A DNA stretch of 64,000 nucleotides from Flavobacterium sp. HSC-32F16 (GCF_024171645.1 NZ_JALKAC010000001.1:1240001-1304000), one strand, 5' to 3'. Shown: positions 16,835 to 26,022, numbered from the stretch's first letter. Translations and numbers: made by a program. Notes: generated from the sequence alone by a model not told the origin.

Positions 16835-17899
16835 ATGAGAATATTAGTCATTCAGCAAAAAAGAATTGGAGATGTATTAACCAGTAGTATAATCTGTAAC
16901 AACTTAAAAACTAAATTTCCTGATTCAGTGATTGACTATATGTGCTATCCTAATTCTGTGGATGTACTTAAAGAAAATCCAAATATTGACAATATTATTC
17001 CATTATCGAATAAAGTTCGAAAATCAATTCCTTCTTTGTTTAAATTTATTTTTCAGATTCGCAGAAAAAAATACGATGCTGTAATAGATGTATATTCTAA
17101 ATTAGAAACCAACTTAATTACGATGTTTTCTGGAGCAGAATACAAAGTTTCGTATTATAAATCATATACAAAAATAATCTACAATTACACTTACGAGCGT
17201 TTTGATGCAATTGAGTCTGAACACGGATTAGCAATTGAGAATAGATTATTGCTTTTAAAACCTTTTATATCAGAAAAAATAACCGACGTAAAACCAAAGA
17301 TATTTTTAAAAAATTCTGAAATTGAAGAAGCAAAAAACCTCTTAAAGAGTTATAATATAGATACTGAAAAACCATTGATTATGTTTGGTATTTTAGGAAG
17401 TGAGCCTTTTAAGACTTATCCTCTGGAAGGAATGGCAAAAATTATAGATTTTACAGTCGCTAAAACTAATGCAACAATAATTTTTAACTACGTTCCATTT
17501 CAAAAAGATTTAGCATTAGAAGTTTATAATTATTGCAGCGAAGAAACTAAAAAACACATTGTATTCGATTTGTACTGTACTGAACTTCGTCCGTTTTTAG
17601 CATTACTTTCTCAATGCGAAATGTTGATTGGAAATGAAGGCGGAGCTGTAAATATGGCAAAAGCCCTTGAAATTCCAACTTTTTCAATATTTACCCCTTC
17701 TGTTAGAAAAGAAACCTGGCAGTTGTTTGAAAATGAAGCCAAAAATGCTTCTATTCATTTAAAAGATTTAAAACCGGAAATATACGAACAGCATACTGAG
17801 CAATACATCAAAGATCATACTTTTGAGTATTACGCCGAATATCCTTTACCATTAATACTGGAAAAATTAGAAGCCTATTTTCAAGAATACAAAAATTGA
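16835..17899 (+). CDS. Family 9 glycosyltransferase (heptosyltransferase-like)
   Basis: A 354-residue GT-B transferase of the ADP-heptose:LPS heptosyltransferase family. It begins MRILVIQQKRIGDVLTSSII, the GD-containing acceptor loop of the family, and has GNEGGAVNMAKALEIPTFSIF near residue 270, the C-terminal donor-binding motif (GxxGGxxxxA). It probably adds a sugar to the lipooligosaccharide core; Bacteroidota members need not use heptose. The next glycosyltransferase gene starts 17 bases downstream, so the two are probably cotranscribed. Confidence 0.88.
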   Translation: MRILVIQQKRIGDVLTSSIICNNLKTKFPDSVIDYMCYPNSVDVLKENPNIDNIIPLSNKVRKSIPSLFKFIFQIRRKKYDAVIDVYSKLETNLITMFSGAEYKVSYYKSYTKIIYNYTYERFDAIESEHGLAIENRLLLLKPFISEKITDVKPKIFLKNSEIEEAKNLLKSYNIDTEKPLIMFGILGSEPFKTYPLEGMAKIIDFTVAKTNATIIFNYVPFQKDLALEVYNYCSEETKKHIVFDLYCTELRPFLALLSQCEMLIGNEGGAVNMAKALEIPTFSIFTPSVRKETWQLFENEAKNASIHLKDLKPEIYEQHTEQYIKDHTFEYYAEYPLPLILEKLEAYFQEYKN

Positions 17900-17916
17900 A
17901 AAAATAGAAGCATCGG

Positions 17917-18690
17917 ATGAATACTATCGAAAAACAAAAGCTGTCTGTTTTAATCATTACTTTTAACGAAGAGCGGTATATAAAATCTCTGCTCGAAAGT
18001 ATTGACTTTGCTGACGAAATAATCATAGTTGATTCATATAGTACAGATTCAACAGCAGAAATAGTAAAATCATTCTCAAATGTCAAATTAATTGAAAAAC
18101 AATTTATTGACTATACTTCACAAAGAAATTTTGCTATAGATCAGGCAAAAAACGATTGGATATTGTTTATTGATGCTGACGAATGTTTCACTCCTAAGCT
18201 TAAAACAGAAATTCTTTCGACAATAAATAGTCAAGACGCCGTAAGTGCCTATTTGTTTTATAGAATTTTTATGTTCAAGAATCGCAAACTGCGTTTTAGC
18301 GGCTGGCAGACCGATAAAATTTACCGCCTTTTTAATAAAGTATACTGCAGATATACCGAGAATAGAATGGTACACGAAAAACTAATCGTAAACGGAAAAA
18401 CTGCCGTTTTAAAAAATAAACTCATACATTATTCCTATACTTCATACATAGAATACAAATTAAAAATGTATAAGTATGGCATTTTAAAAGCCAATGAAAA
18501 AATAAAAAAAGGGCAAAAACCAAGTAAATTGCTTCTGTTTTTTCACCCAGTTTATACTTTTTTATACCAATATATAATTAGGTTTGGTTTTTTAGACGGT
18601 AGAAAAGGAATAACAATATGCTACTTAAATGCTTACAGCATTTTTGTACGTTATAAAGAATTTTTCCGAATTACTTCTTCCAGAATTTAA
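17917..18690 (+). CDS. Family 2 glycosyltransferase
   Basis: A 257-residue GT-A transferase, paralogous in pattern to the minus-strand gene ending at 15953: LSVLIITFNEERYIKSLLES, VDSYSTDSTAEIVKSF and the DxD-like FIDADECF. Its C-terminal third holds a hydrophobic, aromatic segment (about 205-250) that may lie on the inner membrane. It follows the family 9 gene by 17 bases. Its last 20 bases overlap the convergent Kdo-kinase-like gene. Confidence 0.87.
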   Translation: MNTIEKQKLSVLIITFNEERYIKSLLESIDFADEIIIVDSYSTDSTAEIVKSFSNVKLIEKQFIDYTSQRNFAIDQAKNDWILFIDADECFTPKLKTEILSTINSQDAVSAYLFYRIFMFKNRKLRFSGWQTDKIYRLFNKVYCRYTENRMVHEKLIVNGKTAVLKNKLIHYSYTSYIEYKLKMYKYGILKANEKIKKGQKPSKLLLFFHPVYTFLYQYIIRFGFLDGRKGITICYLNAYSIFVRYKEFFRITSSRI

Positions 18691-19438
18691 GTTTCTTTTT
18701 TAGACGTTTTTTTCTATAAAACTGCTCTTGAAAATCGGCTGTGTATTGCCATAAAGTTTCAAACGCTTTTTGTTCAGTTTCCTCCTTATACAATTTTGAA
18801 TATTCATTACTCATAACTGCAACCATTTCTTTAAAAGGAGTCAAACGGCACAAATTTTTCATTCGCATTTCAAACGTCATCGATTTATGAAATTCCATTC
18901 TGTTTAAATCGACAAGAAAAAAATCATATGTTCCTTCGTTATTCTTTTTAATCAAAGTATTTCCGGGAGAATGATCCAGAAATTCAATTCCTTTTTCGTG
19001 AAGTCCAAAACTAAATCTTGTAAACTGTCTTAATATATTTTCATGATCAGGAAAATCCGGATTTTCTACCAGTTCCCTGTACGTCAAATCAGCATTTAAA
19101 TGCTCACTTACATAATAACTGTCTTTTAAACCTAAAATATTAAAATTTTCAAGAAAAGCAATTGGCTCAGGAGTTCCAATACCTTTTTCTAATAAAATAG
19201 TTGCATATTCAAAAGAACGCCTCGCTTTGGATTTTCTAAAATATCTATAAGCAATTTTGTTAATTATATTCGGAATTTTAAAAGATTTTATATTGATTTT
19301 CTTTACATTAAAATCAAACAATTTTATCTTGTTACGATCTCCATTTCCAAAAAGTTCACCGGTAGAACTAAACATTTTGATATTATTAAGTATCGACTCA
19401 CCGCTATTTTCGAAAATTGGATTTACTTTAAAATTCAT
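18671..19438 (-). CDS. Kdo/WaaP-type lipopolysaccharide kinase
   Basis: A 255-residue small kinase-fold protein of the Kdo kinase/WaaP/InaA group, which phosphorylates inner-core sugars of lipopolysaccharide. Visible kinase-like features are the catalytic-loop variant FLDHSPGNTLI (Asp and Asn) and the metal motif FLVDLNRMEF in place of DFG. The C-terminus is strongly basic (RKKRLKKKLKFWKK), suitable for binding the membrane. A full promoter lies just upstream. The substrate is inferred from its neighbours. Confidence 0.85.
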   Translation of the reverse strand: MNFKVNPIFENSGESILNNIKMFSSTGELFGNGDRNKIKLFDFNVKKINIKSFKIPNIINKIAYRYFRKSKARRSFEYATILLEKGIGTPEPIAFLENFNILGLKDSYYVSEHLNADLTYRELVENPDFPDHENILRQFTRFSFGLHEKGIEFLDHSPGNTLIKKNNEGTYDFFLVDLNRMEFHKSMTFEMRMKNLCRLTPFKEMVAVMSNEYSKLYKEETEQKAFETLWQYTADFQEQFYRKKRLKKKLKFWKK

Positions 19439-19458
19439 CAGCTTTTTTTTATAAACAA

Positions 19459-19488
19459 CAAAAATACGTATACGATTTAAGACTTCAA
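19459..19488 (-). promoter_or_regulatory. Promoter of the Kdo-kinase-like gene
   Basis: On the minus strand TTG (19486-19488), a 19-base spacer and TATTTTTG (19459-19466) match the Bacteroidota promoter. It lies 20 bases before the start codon. The divergent glycosyltransferase must use overlapping DNA. Confidence 0.55.
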
Positions 19489-19522
19489 ATTATTATTGTA
19501 TTTTCGTAAAAAAAATATAAGA

Positions 19523-20599
19523 ATGTCGAATCAAAAAAGCGTTTTTTTAGAAACTCATAACATCAATAACAGAGCTGGCGGTTTAGGAACTTTTAATTAT
19601 GAACTAATTAAAGGTTTATCTCAATTAGAATTTGAGGATCTAAAATTGACATTAAATGCTACTGATACTAAACTTCTTGAAAGTGAATTTGGTAAAAAAT
19701 TCAACTATAATAAATATAGCAGTTTATCCAGAATGAAGTTTTTTAGAATTCGTAAAAAATATGATTTATGGCATTCTATGAATCAAAATATAAAAGTAGA
19801 GCCTTTTACGTGTACAAAATATCTATTAACAATTCACGATGTAAATTTTACTGAAGAAGTCTCAGCAGATTTAAATCACAAAAGAAATAAGCTTTTTTTA
19901 GAAAAACTAAACAAATCAACAGCAATTACCTATATATCAGAATATTCTAAAGAACAAACGCATAAATATTTTAATGTGCCAAATGTTCCTGAATATGTTA
20001 TTTACAACGGAAACCCGATTACAGAACTGCTTGATACATCTTCATATATAGCAGATGTACCTGTCGATAAGCCTTTCTTTTATACTATTGGTGATTTTAT
20101 CGAAAGAAAAAATTATGAATCTATCATCAATATGATGAAACTGATAAAAGATTATAATTTAATTATCTCCGGCAATAACAACAAACAATATGGCGAAGAA
20201 ATAAAAAAACTAATAAACGATAACGGCTTAAGTAATCAGGTCTTTTTAACCGGAAAAGTGACTAATGAAGGTAAACAGTTTTTCATGAAAAACTGTACTG
20301 CATTTCTTTTCCCTTCAATTAGAGAAGGTTTTGGTTTACCGCCAATTGAAGCAATGAGTTTTGGAAAACCGACTTTTTTGTCTGACAAGACTTCATTACC
20401 AGAAATTGGAGGAAGCGCAGCAAAATACTGGTCTAATTTTGACCCTGAATACATGAAGAATGTATTATTTGACGGATTAAACGATTTTGAAAATAATAAA
20501 GTGGAATTTGAAAACGCTTTTAAACAAAGAGCCGCAAGTTTTAATTGGAAAACTGCCGCAGCTGAATATTTAGAAGTTTATAGGAATATTTTACAGTAA
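19523..20599 (+). CDS. Family 4 glycosyltransferase
   Basis: A 358-residue GT-B transferase. The start at the ATG 19523 gives MSNQKSVFLETHNINNRAGG; the frame also runs back to a TTG at 19496. The C-terminal donor-binding region is typical: FYTIGDFIERKNYE, FLTGKVTNEG, and FLFPSIREGFGLPPIEAMSFG with the EGFGLPPxE signature. It probably extends the lipooligosaccharide or another surface glycan. The next gene begins 14 bases downstream. Confidence 0.88.
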   Translation: MSNQKSVFLETHNINNRAGGLGTFNYELIKGLSQLEFEDLKLTLNATDTKLLESEFGKKFNYNKYSSLSRMKFFRIRKKYDLWHSMNQNIKVEPFTCTKYLLTIHDVNFTEEVSADLNHKRNKLFLEKLNKSTAITYISEYSKEQTHKYFNVPNVPEYVIYNGNPITELLDTSSYIADVPVDKPFFYTIGDFIERKNYESIINMMKLIKDYNLIISGNNNKQYGEEIKKLINDNGLSNQVFLTGKVTNEGKQFFMKNCTAFLFPSIREGFGLPPIEAMSFGKPTFLSDKTSLPEIGGSAAKYWSNFDPEYMKNVLFDGLNDFENNKVEFENAFKQRAASFNWKTAAAEYLEVYRNILQ

Positions 20600-20613
20600 C
20601 ACATAAACAAATT

Positions 20614-21567
20614 ATGAATATAACCCTCATAAGTCTTGACAATTTAGGACTTAATGATCACATTAAGACTAACCTGGAAAAACAAGGTCATACTGTAAAA
20701 CATATTAATTTTAGAGACTACAAGTACAAATACCCTTCTGTATTTCACAAAGCTTATAATTTTGTTCTGAAAGCTTTTTTTCAAACCAACCTAAAGCATC
20801 AGCATCACGGTAACGAAATACTAAAAGAGTTAAAAAAAAATAACGAAATACAAGATGTAATTTTAACTATAAAAGGTGATTTTATAGATCCTAAAAGTAC
20901 ATTAGAATTTAAAAAATACGCTAAAAAAACCATTGGCTTTTTTAATGACAACACGTACCGTTGTCCTAACATCAAACGAGTTTTGCCTTGTTATGATGAA
21001 GTTTATTCGTTTGAGAAAGAAGATTGCGAAAAATTCAATCTAAAATTTGCTTCTAATTGGATCTATACTTCAAATGCAAACATTGCAGACAAAAATACTT
21101 TTGACTATAATGTTTTTTCCATTTTTTCAATCGATAAAAGAATATCAATCTTAATTAGAATTGCCGAAGAATTAAAGTCTAAAAACATCAACTTTAAGTT
21201 TATTACCTACTCTAAAAAACATAAAGTAAGTGATGATAAAATTACTTATATAAATAAGTTTTTAACCTTGTCAGAAGTAGATGATTATGTAAGCCGTTCA
21301 AAAGTTTTATTAGATATTAACAGAGCAGGGCAAATTGGTTTAACATTTAGGGTTTTTGAAAGCTTAGGTCTAGAAAAAAAGCTTATTACAACTAATTCGG
21401 ACATTAAAAACTACGACTTTTACAATCCTAATAATATTCTTATTATTGACGAAAAAAATCCTGAAATACCAGTAGCTTTTTTCGAAAATGAATACGAAAA
21501 AATACCAGACGAAATTTTCAGAAAGTATACTGTTGATGGATGGATTGATTTGGTGTTTAAAAATTAA
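20614..21567 (+). CDS. Glycosyltransferase-like envelope glycan protein
   Basis: A 317-residue cytoplasmic protein resembling CgeB-like or LPS-biosynthesis GT-B proteins. Clues are the N-terminal Rossmann start MNITLISLDNLGLNDHIKTN, the middle segment KKTIGFFNDNTYRCPN, and a C-terminal SRSKVLLDINRAGQIGLTFRVFESLG, where CgeB-type proteins have their donor site. I cannot name the reaction. It is 14 bases behind the family 4 gene and ends in a 14-base tandem repeat. Confidence 0.7.
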   Translation: MNITLISLDNLGLNDHIKTNLEKQGHTVKHINFRDYKYKYPSVFHKAYNFVLKAFFQTNLKHQHHGNEILKELKKNNEIQDVILTIKGDFIDPKSTLEFKKYAKKTIGFFNDNTYRCPNIKRVLPCYDEVYSFEKEDCEKFNLKFASNWIYTSNANIADKNTFDYNVFSIFSIDKRISILIRIAEELKSKNINFKFITYSKKHKVSDDKITYINKFLTLSEVDDYVSRSKVLLDINRAGQIGLTFRVFESLGLEKKLITTNSDIKNYDFYNPNNILIIDEKNPEIPVAFFENEYEKIPDEIFRKYTVDGWIDLVFKN

Positions 21568-21610
21568 TTGTTTTAAAAAAATTGTTTTAAAAAAATTGTT
21601 TTAAAAAAAA
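21567..21610 (+). repeat. Three-copy 14-base tandem repeat
   Basis: ATTGTTTTAAAAAA occurs three times in tandem at 21567, 21581 and 21595, the last followed by two extra A. The first copy overlaps the stop codon of the upstream gene. It is AT-only except for one G per unit, so slippage is the likely origin. Confidence 0.85.
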
Positions 21611-21684
21611 TTAACAGTATCTTGACTACATTTAAGCATTTAGCGGCTTATATAATTTGAGTCAAGTTTACCTAATTATACCAT

Positions 21685-22824
21685 ATGAACGGTACCATTT
21701 CTATTTTTTTTATTCCAATTCTGTTTTTTTTAATCTTATCTATTTTACTGATAAATAAATCAGTAAAAATAGATTTAGCCGAAATTCGCTATCCCGAAAT
21801 TGATGGATTAAGAGGTTATTTGGCTTTTTTTGTTTTCCTGCACCACGCATATATCTGGCAAGTGTTTTTAAAAACCACAGACTGGAAAGATCCAGAATCT
21901 AACCTATTCAATCAATTTGGCGAAACTTCAGTCATTTTCTTTTTTATAATTACAGCTTTTTTATTTACATCTAAATTACTTCATAATAAAACGGGAGAAA
22001 TTGATTGGTTAAATTATCTTAGGTCAAGGTTTTTACGACTTTTTCCGATGTATTTTTTTTCAATAATTATTATTTTTATTCTAGCAGCTTTTCTAACTCA
22101 ATTTACGCTTAGAGTCTCTTTTATTGAAATTTTAAAAAGTACTCTTTCCTGGTTGTTTTTTAATGTAAGTAAGAAACATTCAAACCTTAACGGATTAGAA
22201 GATACTTTTATATTAAACGCAGGAATAACCTGGACACTACCCTATGAATGGGCATTCTATTTTTTATTACCGCTTATAGCTTTATGGTTTAAGATAAAAA
22301 TTAATTTAAAAGCTGTATTAAGCTTTACATTGGCAGCAGCAATAATTATGATTTTAAACAAATCATCATTGAGGCACTTTGTACCATTTGCAGGTGGAAT
22401 TATTGTTGCTTTATTAATGAATACAAAAAAGATTCCAGCAATTTTAAAGCAAAAAAAATATACTATTTTGGCTCTTCTTTTGTTATCAATTTCAATATAC
22501 TTTTTTAATGGCGGAAGAAAACCAATTCAAATTATAATATCATCAATAGTATTTTTAATTATTGCATCAGGAAACAGCTTCTTTGGAGCTCTGTCAAGTT
22601 CATTCTCGCGTAAATTTGGACAAATAACATATAGTCTTTATCTATTACATGGTATTTTTCTCTTTATAATTTTTCACTTTATAATTGGATTAGAAAAAGC
22701 AAGAACATTAACAGAGATCGAATTCTGGACTATTATAACGTTATCTATTATGCCTTTAATTTTTATTTGCCAACTTTGTTTTAAGTACATTGAGCTGCCT
22801 CTAATGAATCGAATAAAAAAATAA
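21685..22824 (+). CDS. Acyltransferase family 3 membrane protein
   Basis: A 379-residue integral membrane protein with about ten hydrophobic spans and the acyltransferase_3 (OafA/NodX-like) signature PEIDGLRGYLAFFVFLHHA, where the Arg and His are catalytic. It also carries SRFLRLFPMYF and a final KYIELPLMNR. Such enzymes add O-acetyl groups to surface glycans. It closes the envelope glycan block, so the likely acceptor is the lipooligosaccharide or an exported glycan. A hairpin terminator follows at once. Confidence 0.9.
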   Translation: MNGTISIFFIPILFFLILSILLINKSVKIDLAEIRYPEIDGLRGYLAFFVFLHHAYIWQVFLKTTDWKDPESNLFNQFGETSVIFFFIITAFLFTSKLLHNKTGEIDWLNYLRSRFLRLFPMYFFSIIIIFILAAFLTQFTLRVSFIEILKSTLSWLFFNVSKKHSNLNGLEDTFILNAGITWTLPYEWAFYFLLPLIALWFKIKINLKAVLSFTLAAAIIMILNKSSLRHFVPFAGGIIVALLMNTKKIPAILKQKKYTILALLLLSISIYFFNGGRKPIQIIISSIVFLIIASGNSFFGALSSSFSRKFGQITYSLYLLHGIFLFIIFHFIIGLEKARTLTEIEFWTIITLSIMPLIFICQLCFKYIELPLMNRIKK

Positions 22825-22863
22825 AAAAAAGTCAGTTATATAAATTTTGTAAGTGACTTTTTT
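22825..22863 (+). terminator. Terminator after the acyltransferase
   Basis: AAAAAAGTCAGTTA pairs with TAAGTGACTTTTTT with one mismatch, ending in a run of T. Confidence 0.7.
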
Positions 22864-23182
22864 AAATTCTTAAATTGTGATACACATTCTAAGTATTCAA
22901 TTCTTACAGACTACTTTATTGTTACAGTGATATCGCTATTTCCCTGCTAAAAACATTCTCTGAAATGCCTTTTTTAAAAACTCTTTAATACACGCATCAT
23001 ATTTTCTTATACTTTATACAACAGTCCTTCTCTTTAGGATTATAAAACTTTGACTGTAAGGAAATAATTTTAAACCCAAAAAATAGTTTATTTTTGACAT
23101 TTTAAAAGCTGCTTCAAATAAGAATTGGCATTAGTTTTTTACATTAATAAAAACTGAAATTTAGAATTAAATATTATAGAAC
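22864..23182. other. Gene-free stretch before tsaC
   Basis: Beyond the terminator I see no coding frame of useful length on either strand. A TATTTTTG box at 23089-23096 matches TAnnTTTG and could start a leader of about 80 bases for the tsaC-like gene. Nothing else is recognisable. Confidence 0.5.
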
Positions 23183-23743
23183 ATGAATGAGGAAATAATC
23201 AACGCTTACGAAGTTATAAAAGAAGGCGGCATCATACTTTACCCAACTGATACCGTTTGGGGAATTGGATGTGATGCTACTAATCCCGAAGCTGTTGCAA
23301 AAATATACAAGCTGAAACAACGTGCCGAAACTCAAAGCATGATTGTTTTAATGAACGGAGAAAAAATGATGTACAATGTTTTTAAAGATATTCCTGAAGT
23401 TGCCTGGCAGATTCTTGATTTATCTGAAAAACCAACTACATTAATTTTAGACGATGCCAGAAACGTGGCACATAATGTTATTTCAGCCGACAAATCACTT
23501 GGTGTTCGATTAGTAAAAGAGCCTTTTTGCTTCAAATTAATGGAAAGAATGAAAAAACCATTAGTTTCAACATCTGCCAATATATCTGGACAGCCAACTC
23601 CAATGTCTTTTAAAGATATAAATCCAGAAATTATTAAAGGCGTTGATTATGTCGTAAAACTAAATCAGGATAAGGTGGCTGGTAAACCTTCGACAATCAT
23701 AAAACTAACGAAAGATTCGCAGGTAAAAGTTATTCGTAAATAG
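23183..23743 (+). CDS. tsaC: Threonylcarbamoyl-AMP synthase
   Basis: Makes threonylcarbamoyl-AMP from threonine, bicarbonate and ATP for the t6A37 modification of tRNAs reading ANN codons. The YrdC-fold signature is clear: GGIILYPTDTVWGIGCDATN near residue 15, KLKQRAETQSMIVLMN, and PLVSTSANISGQPTP. The 186-residue length corresponds to the short TsaC form, without the extra Sua5 domain. It is convergent with the cysteine desulfurase gene. Confidence 0.94.
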   Translation: MNEEIINAYEVIKEGGIILYPTDTVWGIGCDATNPEAVAKIYKLKQRAETQSMIVLMNGEKMMYNVFKDIPEVAWQILDLSEKPTTLILDDARNVAHNVISADKSLGVRLVKEPFCFKLMERMKKPLVSTSANISGQPTPMSFKDINPEIIKGVDYVVKLNQDKVAGKPSTIIKLTKDSQVKVIRK

Positions 23744-23751
23744 CTTATTTT

Positions 23752-23795
23752 GTTTCAGGTTTCAAGTTCTGTTCGAACCTGAAACTTGAAACTTT
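23752..23795. repeat. Inverted repeat between tsaC and the desulfurase
   Basis: GTTTCAGGTT (23752-23761) pairs with AACCTGAAAC (23776-23785). The GAAACTTGAAACC type words recur at 44383-44412. It has no T-run, so it may be a dispersed repeat that also ends transcription of the two convergent genes. Confidence 0.5.
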
Positions 23796-24918
23796 AAACA
23801 GTTTTAAGGCTCTCAATCAACCAATCGATATCTTCTTTTGTGTTGTAATGACTAAATGAAATTCTCAGATTAGGCAGCTTTAAATCCGTATCCGAAAGCA
23901 TTTCTTTTAAAACATGCGAAGGTTTAATACTTCCAGATTGGCAGGCACTTCCTCGGGAAACTGCAATTCCTTTCATATCCAGACTAAACAAAAGCATAGA
24001 AGTTTTATCAGGAGAAAATGGCAGCGTAATATTAATGACATTATAGAAATCGTCTTTTTTGCCGTTTATTCTAAAACCCGGAAAATTAGCTTCTAATTGT
24101 ACGATTAAATATTTTTTTAAGTTAGAAATATAGTTTCTTTCTTCCTCTAAATTTTCATACGAAACAGACAGTGCTTTTGCCATTCCGGCAATTTGATGTA
24201 CCGCTTCTGTTCCGGCACGAAGCCCTTTTTCTTGTTCCCCTCCAAAAATTAAAGGCTGTAAACCCGTATTTTTTCGAATGAAAGCAAAACCAACACCTTT
24301 TGGGCCGTGAAATTTATGTGCACTTGCCAGAATAAAATCTACAGACGTTTTTTGAAGATCGATTTCTGTTTTTCCAACTGACTGAACCGTATCTGAATGA
24401 AATAAGGCATTATATTGCTTACAGATAACTCCTACTCTGTCTAAATCTAAAATAGTTCCTGTTTCGTTGTTAACGTGCATTAAACTAACTATCGTTTTCT
24501 TTTCATCAGATAACAAATTAGACAGATGCGTTAAATCGATACTTCCGTCAGCATTTACCGTCACATAATCAACCTGAATATTATAATCTGACTGCAAAGC
24601 CAAAACAGTGTATAAAACCGCATGATGTTCTATTCTTGAAGTAATAATACGTTCTACTTTAAGATCTTCAACTGCCGATCTTAAAATCCAGTTATCTGCT
24701 TCAGTTCCTCCAGAAGTAAAAAGAATTTCCTGTGCCGAACAATTTAAATGTTTAGCAATGTTTTTTCTTGAAAGTTCTAAAATGGTTTTGGCATTTCGTC
24801 CAAAACTATGTGTAGACGAAGGATTTCCAAAATCCTCACTCATAATTTTAGTCATTTCCTGAATAACTTCAGGACGCATCGCAGTCGTTGAGGCGTTATC
24901 GAGATATACTTTTTTCAT
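23794..24918 (-). CDS. Cysteine desulfurase
   Basis: A 374-residue PLP enzyme of the NifS/IscS class, moving sulfur from cysteine to an active-site Cys for Fe-S clusters or thiolation. The start is at the ATG 24918 (MKKVYLDNASTTAMRPEV); the frame runs 15 codons further. Visible are FTSGGTEADNW, the PLP lysine in ASAHKFHGPKGVGF, and the persulfide Cys in SRGSACQSGS. No iscU or suf genes adjoin, so its partner is not shown. A -7 box overlaps the region just upstream. Confidence 0.93.
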   Translation of the reverse strand: MKKVYLDNASTTAMRPEVIQEMTKIMSEDFGNPSSTHSFGRNAKTILELSRKNIAKHLNCSAQEILFTSGGTEADNWILRSAVEDLKVERIITSRIEHHAVLYTVLALQSDYNIQVDYVTVNADGSIDLTHLSNLLSDEKKTIVSLMHVNNETGTILDLDRVGVICKQYNALFHSDTVQSVGKTEIDLQKTSVDFILASAHKFHGPKGVGFAFIRKNTGLQPLIFGGEQEKGLRAGTEAVHQIAGMAKALSVSYENLEEERNYISNLKKYLIVQLEANFPGFRINGKKDDFYNVINITLPFSPDKTSMLLFSLDMKGIAVSRGSACQSGSIKPSHVLKEMLSDTDLKLPNLRISFSHYNTKEDIDWLIESLKTV

Positions 24919-24923
24919 TAATG

Positions 24924-24931
24924 CAAAGTTA
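24924..24931 (-). promoter_or_regulatory. -7 box of the cysteine desulfurase
   Basis: On the minus strand this reads TAACTTTG, an exact TAnnTTTG match only 5 bases before the ATG at 24918. Transcription would start at or near the start codon. Confidence 0.4.
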
Positions 24932-25005
24932 TGAAATATCAATTGTCTAATCTTAAATATCAATTGCCAAATTTTTCACTATTTTTGGCACAAATAAAAA
25001 TTACA

Positions 25006-26013
25006 ATGAAAAAATATGCAAGCCTTATATTTCTGGCGTTTTTGTTAAACGGCTGCGATGATGGAGATCTAACTGTAGACGAAATAAATTTTGATAGTGT
25101 AACGCCTGTAAGTTGTACTACGTTTACTGAAAATTCTCTAAGCACTGATCCTGTTATAATATACAAGTTAAAAACCCAAGAGGCACTAATTTTACAATTA
25201 CCTCAAACAGAAGGTATTGTCAATGACAATAATACAGTGACATATGACATAGACAATGCACAATATCGAGTTTTATACAGAGCCTACAGCGGTACTGTAG
25301 CCAAAGACAATATATGCGGCACCATTCCGCCAAGTTCTCCAAACGTTACAGAAGAATGGGTAGGAAGCGCAGGAAAGATAAAAATTGTTTCTTCACAGGT
25401 ACCTACAGATATTGATGCCAATGACTCTTTTCGAATAAAAGCATATAATCACGCTATTACGTTTGAAAATATAACTTTTCAAAAACCTGCCGGACCACAG
25501 GTTGAAGCACTATTTGAATATGGCACTTTTCAAACAACAGTTACTCCTGCTGATTTAACATTTATAAATGCAGATACTGGTGAAGCTAAAAAATGTGATG
25601 ATAATACCAAAGTTTACAACTATAATGCATCTTTTACATTAACAGTAGAAAATTTAGATCCAGCTTTACTGCTTAATGAAGCAACACCGCCAGGACAGCC
25701 AAGATCGCAGGCTGTAAGCGCAACAACTAACAAAGTAGTATATAGAAACTTTGTAAACGGATCAGGAAGTATTACTGATGCTTATAATTTTTGTGCCGCA
25801 CAAATTCCTACTGTGCCTGCATTAAGAGAAACATGGATTGGTACAGATACCAGCGAAGCTAAAAAAGCAACTGTAGAGGTTACTACAGAAAAAATTGGCG
25901 ACAACACATTTATTCATACCGTTGTGCTAAAAAATATAAAACTAACAAAAGATAATAGTTATTTCCAATTAGGAAATACTTTCCTTTTAGGTAAAATAAC
26001 TGTTACAATATAA
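25006..26013 (+). CDS. Lipoprotein of unknown function
   Basis: A 335-residue protein starting at the ATG 25006 with a lipoprotein signal (MKKYASLIFLAFLLNGC). The rest is hydrophilic and beta-rich, with two similar halves: each has a YNxxF/YRxY segment, a CGTIPP or CAAQIP cysteine-proline patch, and a following EEWVGS or RETWIGT motif. This suggests an internal duplication of about 150 residues. I do not recognise a named family. It ends beside a perfect palindrome and a strong hairpin. Confidence 0.75.
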   Translation: MKKYASLIFLAFLLNGCDDGDLTVDEINFDSVTPVSCTTFTENSLSTDPVIIYKLKTQEALILQLPQTEGIVNDNNTVTYDIDNAQYRVLYRAYSGTVAKDNICGTIPPSSPNVTEEWVGSAGKIKIVSSQVPTDIDANDSFRIKAYNHAITFENITFQKPAGPQVEALFEYGTFQTTVTPADLTFINADTGEAKKCDDNTKVYNYNASFTLTVENLDPALLLNEATPPGQPRSQAVSATTNKVVYRNFVNGSGSITDAYNFCAAQIPTVPALRETWIGTDTSEAKKATVEVTTEKIGDNTFIHTVVLKNIKLTKDNSYFQLGNTFLLGKITVTI

Positions 26014-26022
26014 TGATAAGAA

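Noticed and set aside
15082..22824. A complete capsule or O-antigen locus
   Set aside because: No sugar-nucleotide synthesis, flippase, polymerase or export genes are present; core or lipooligosaccharide synthesis fits better.
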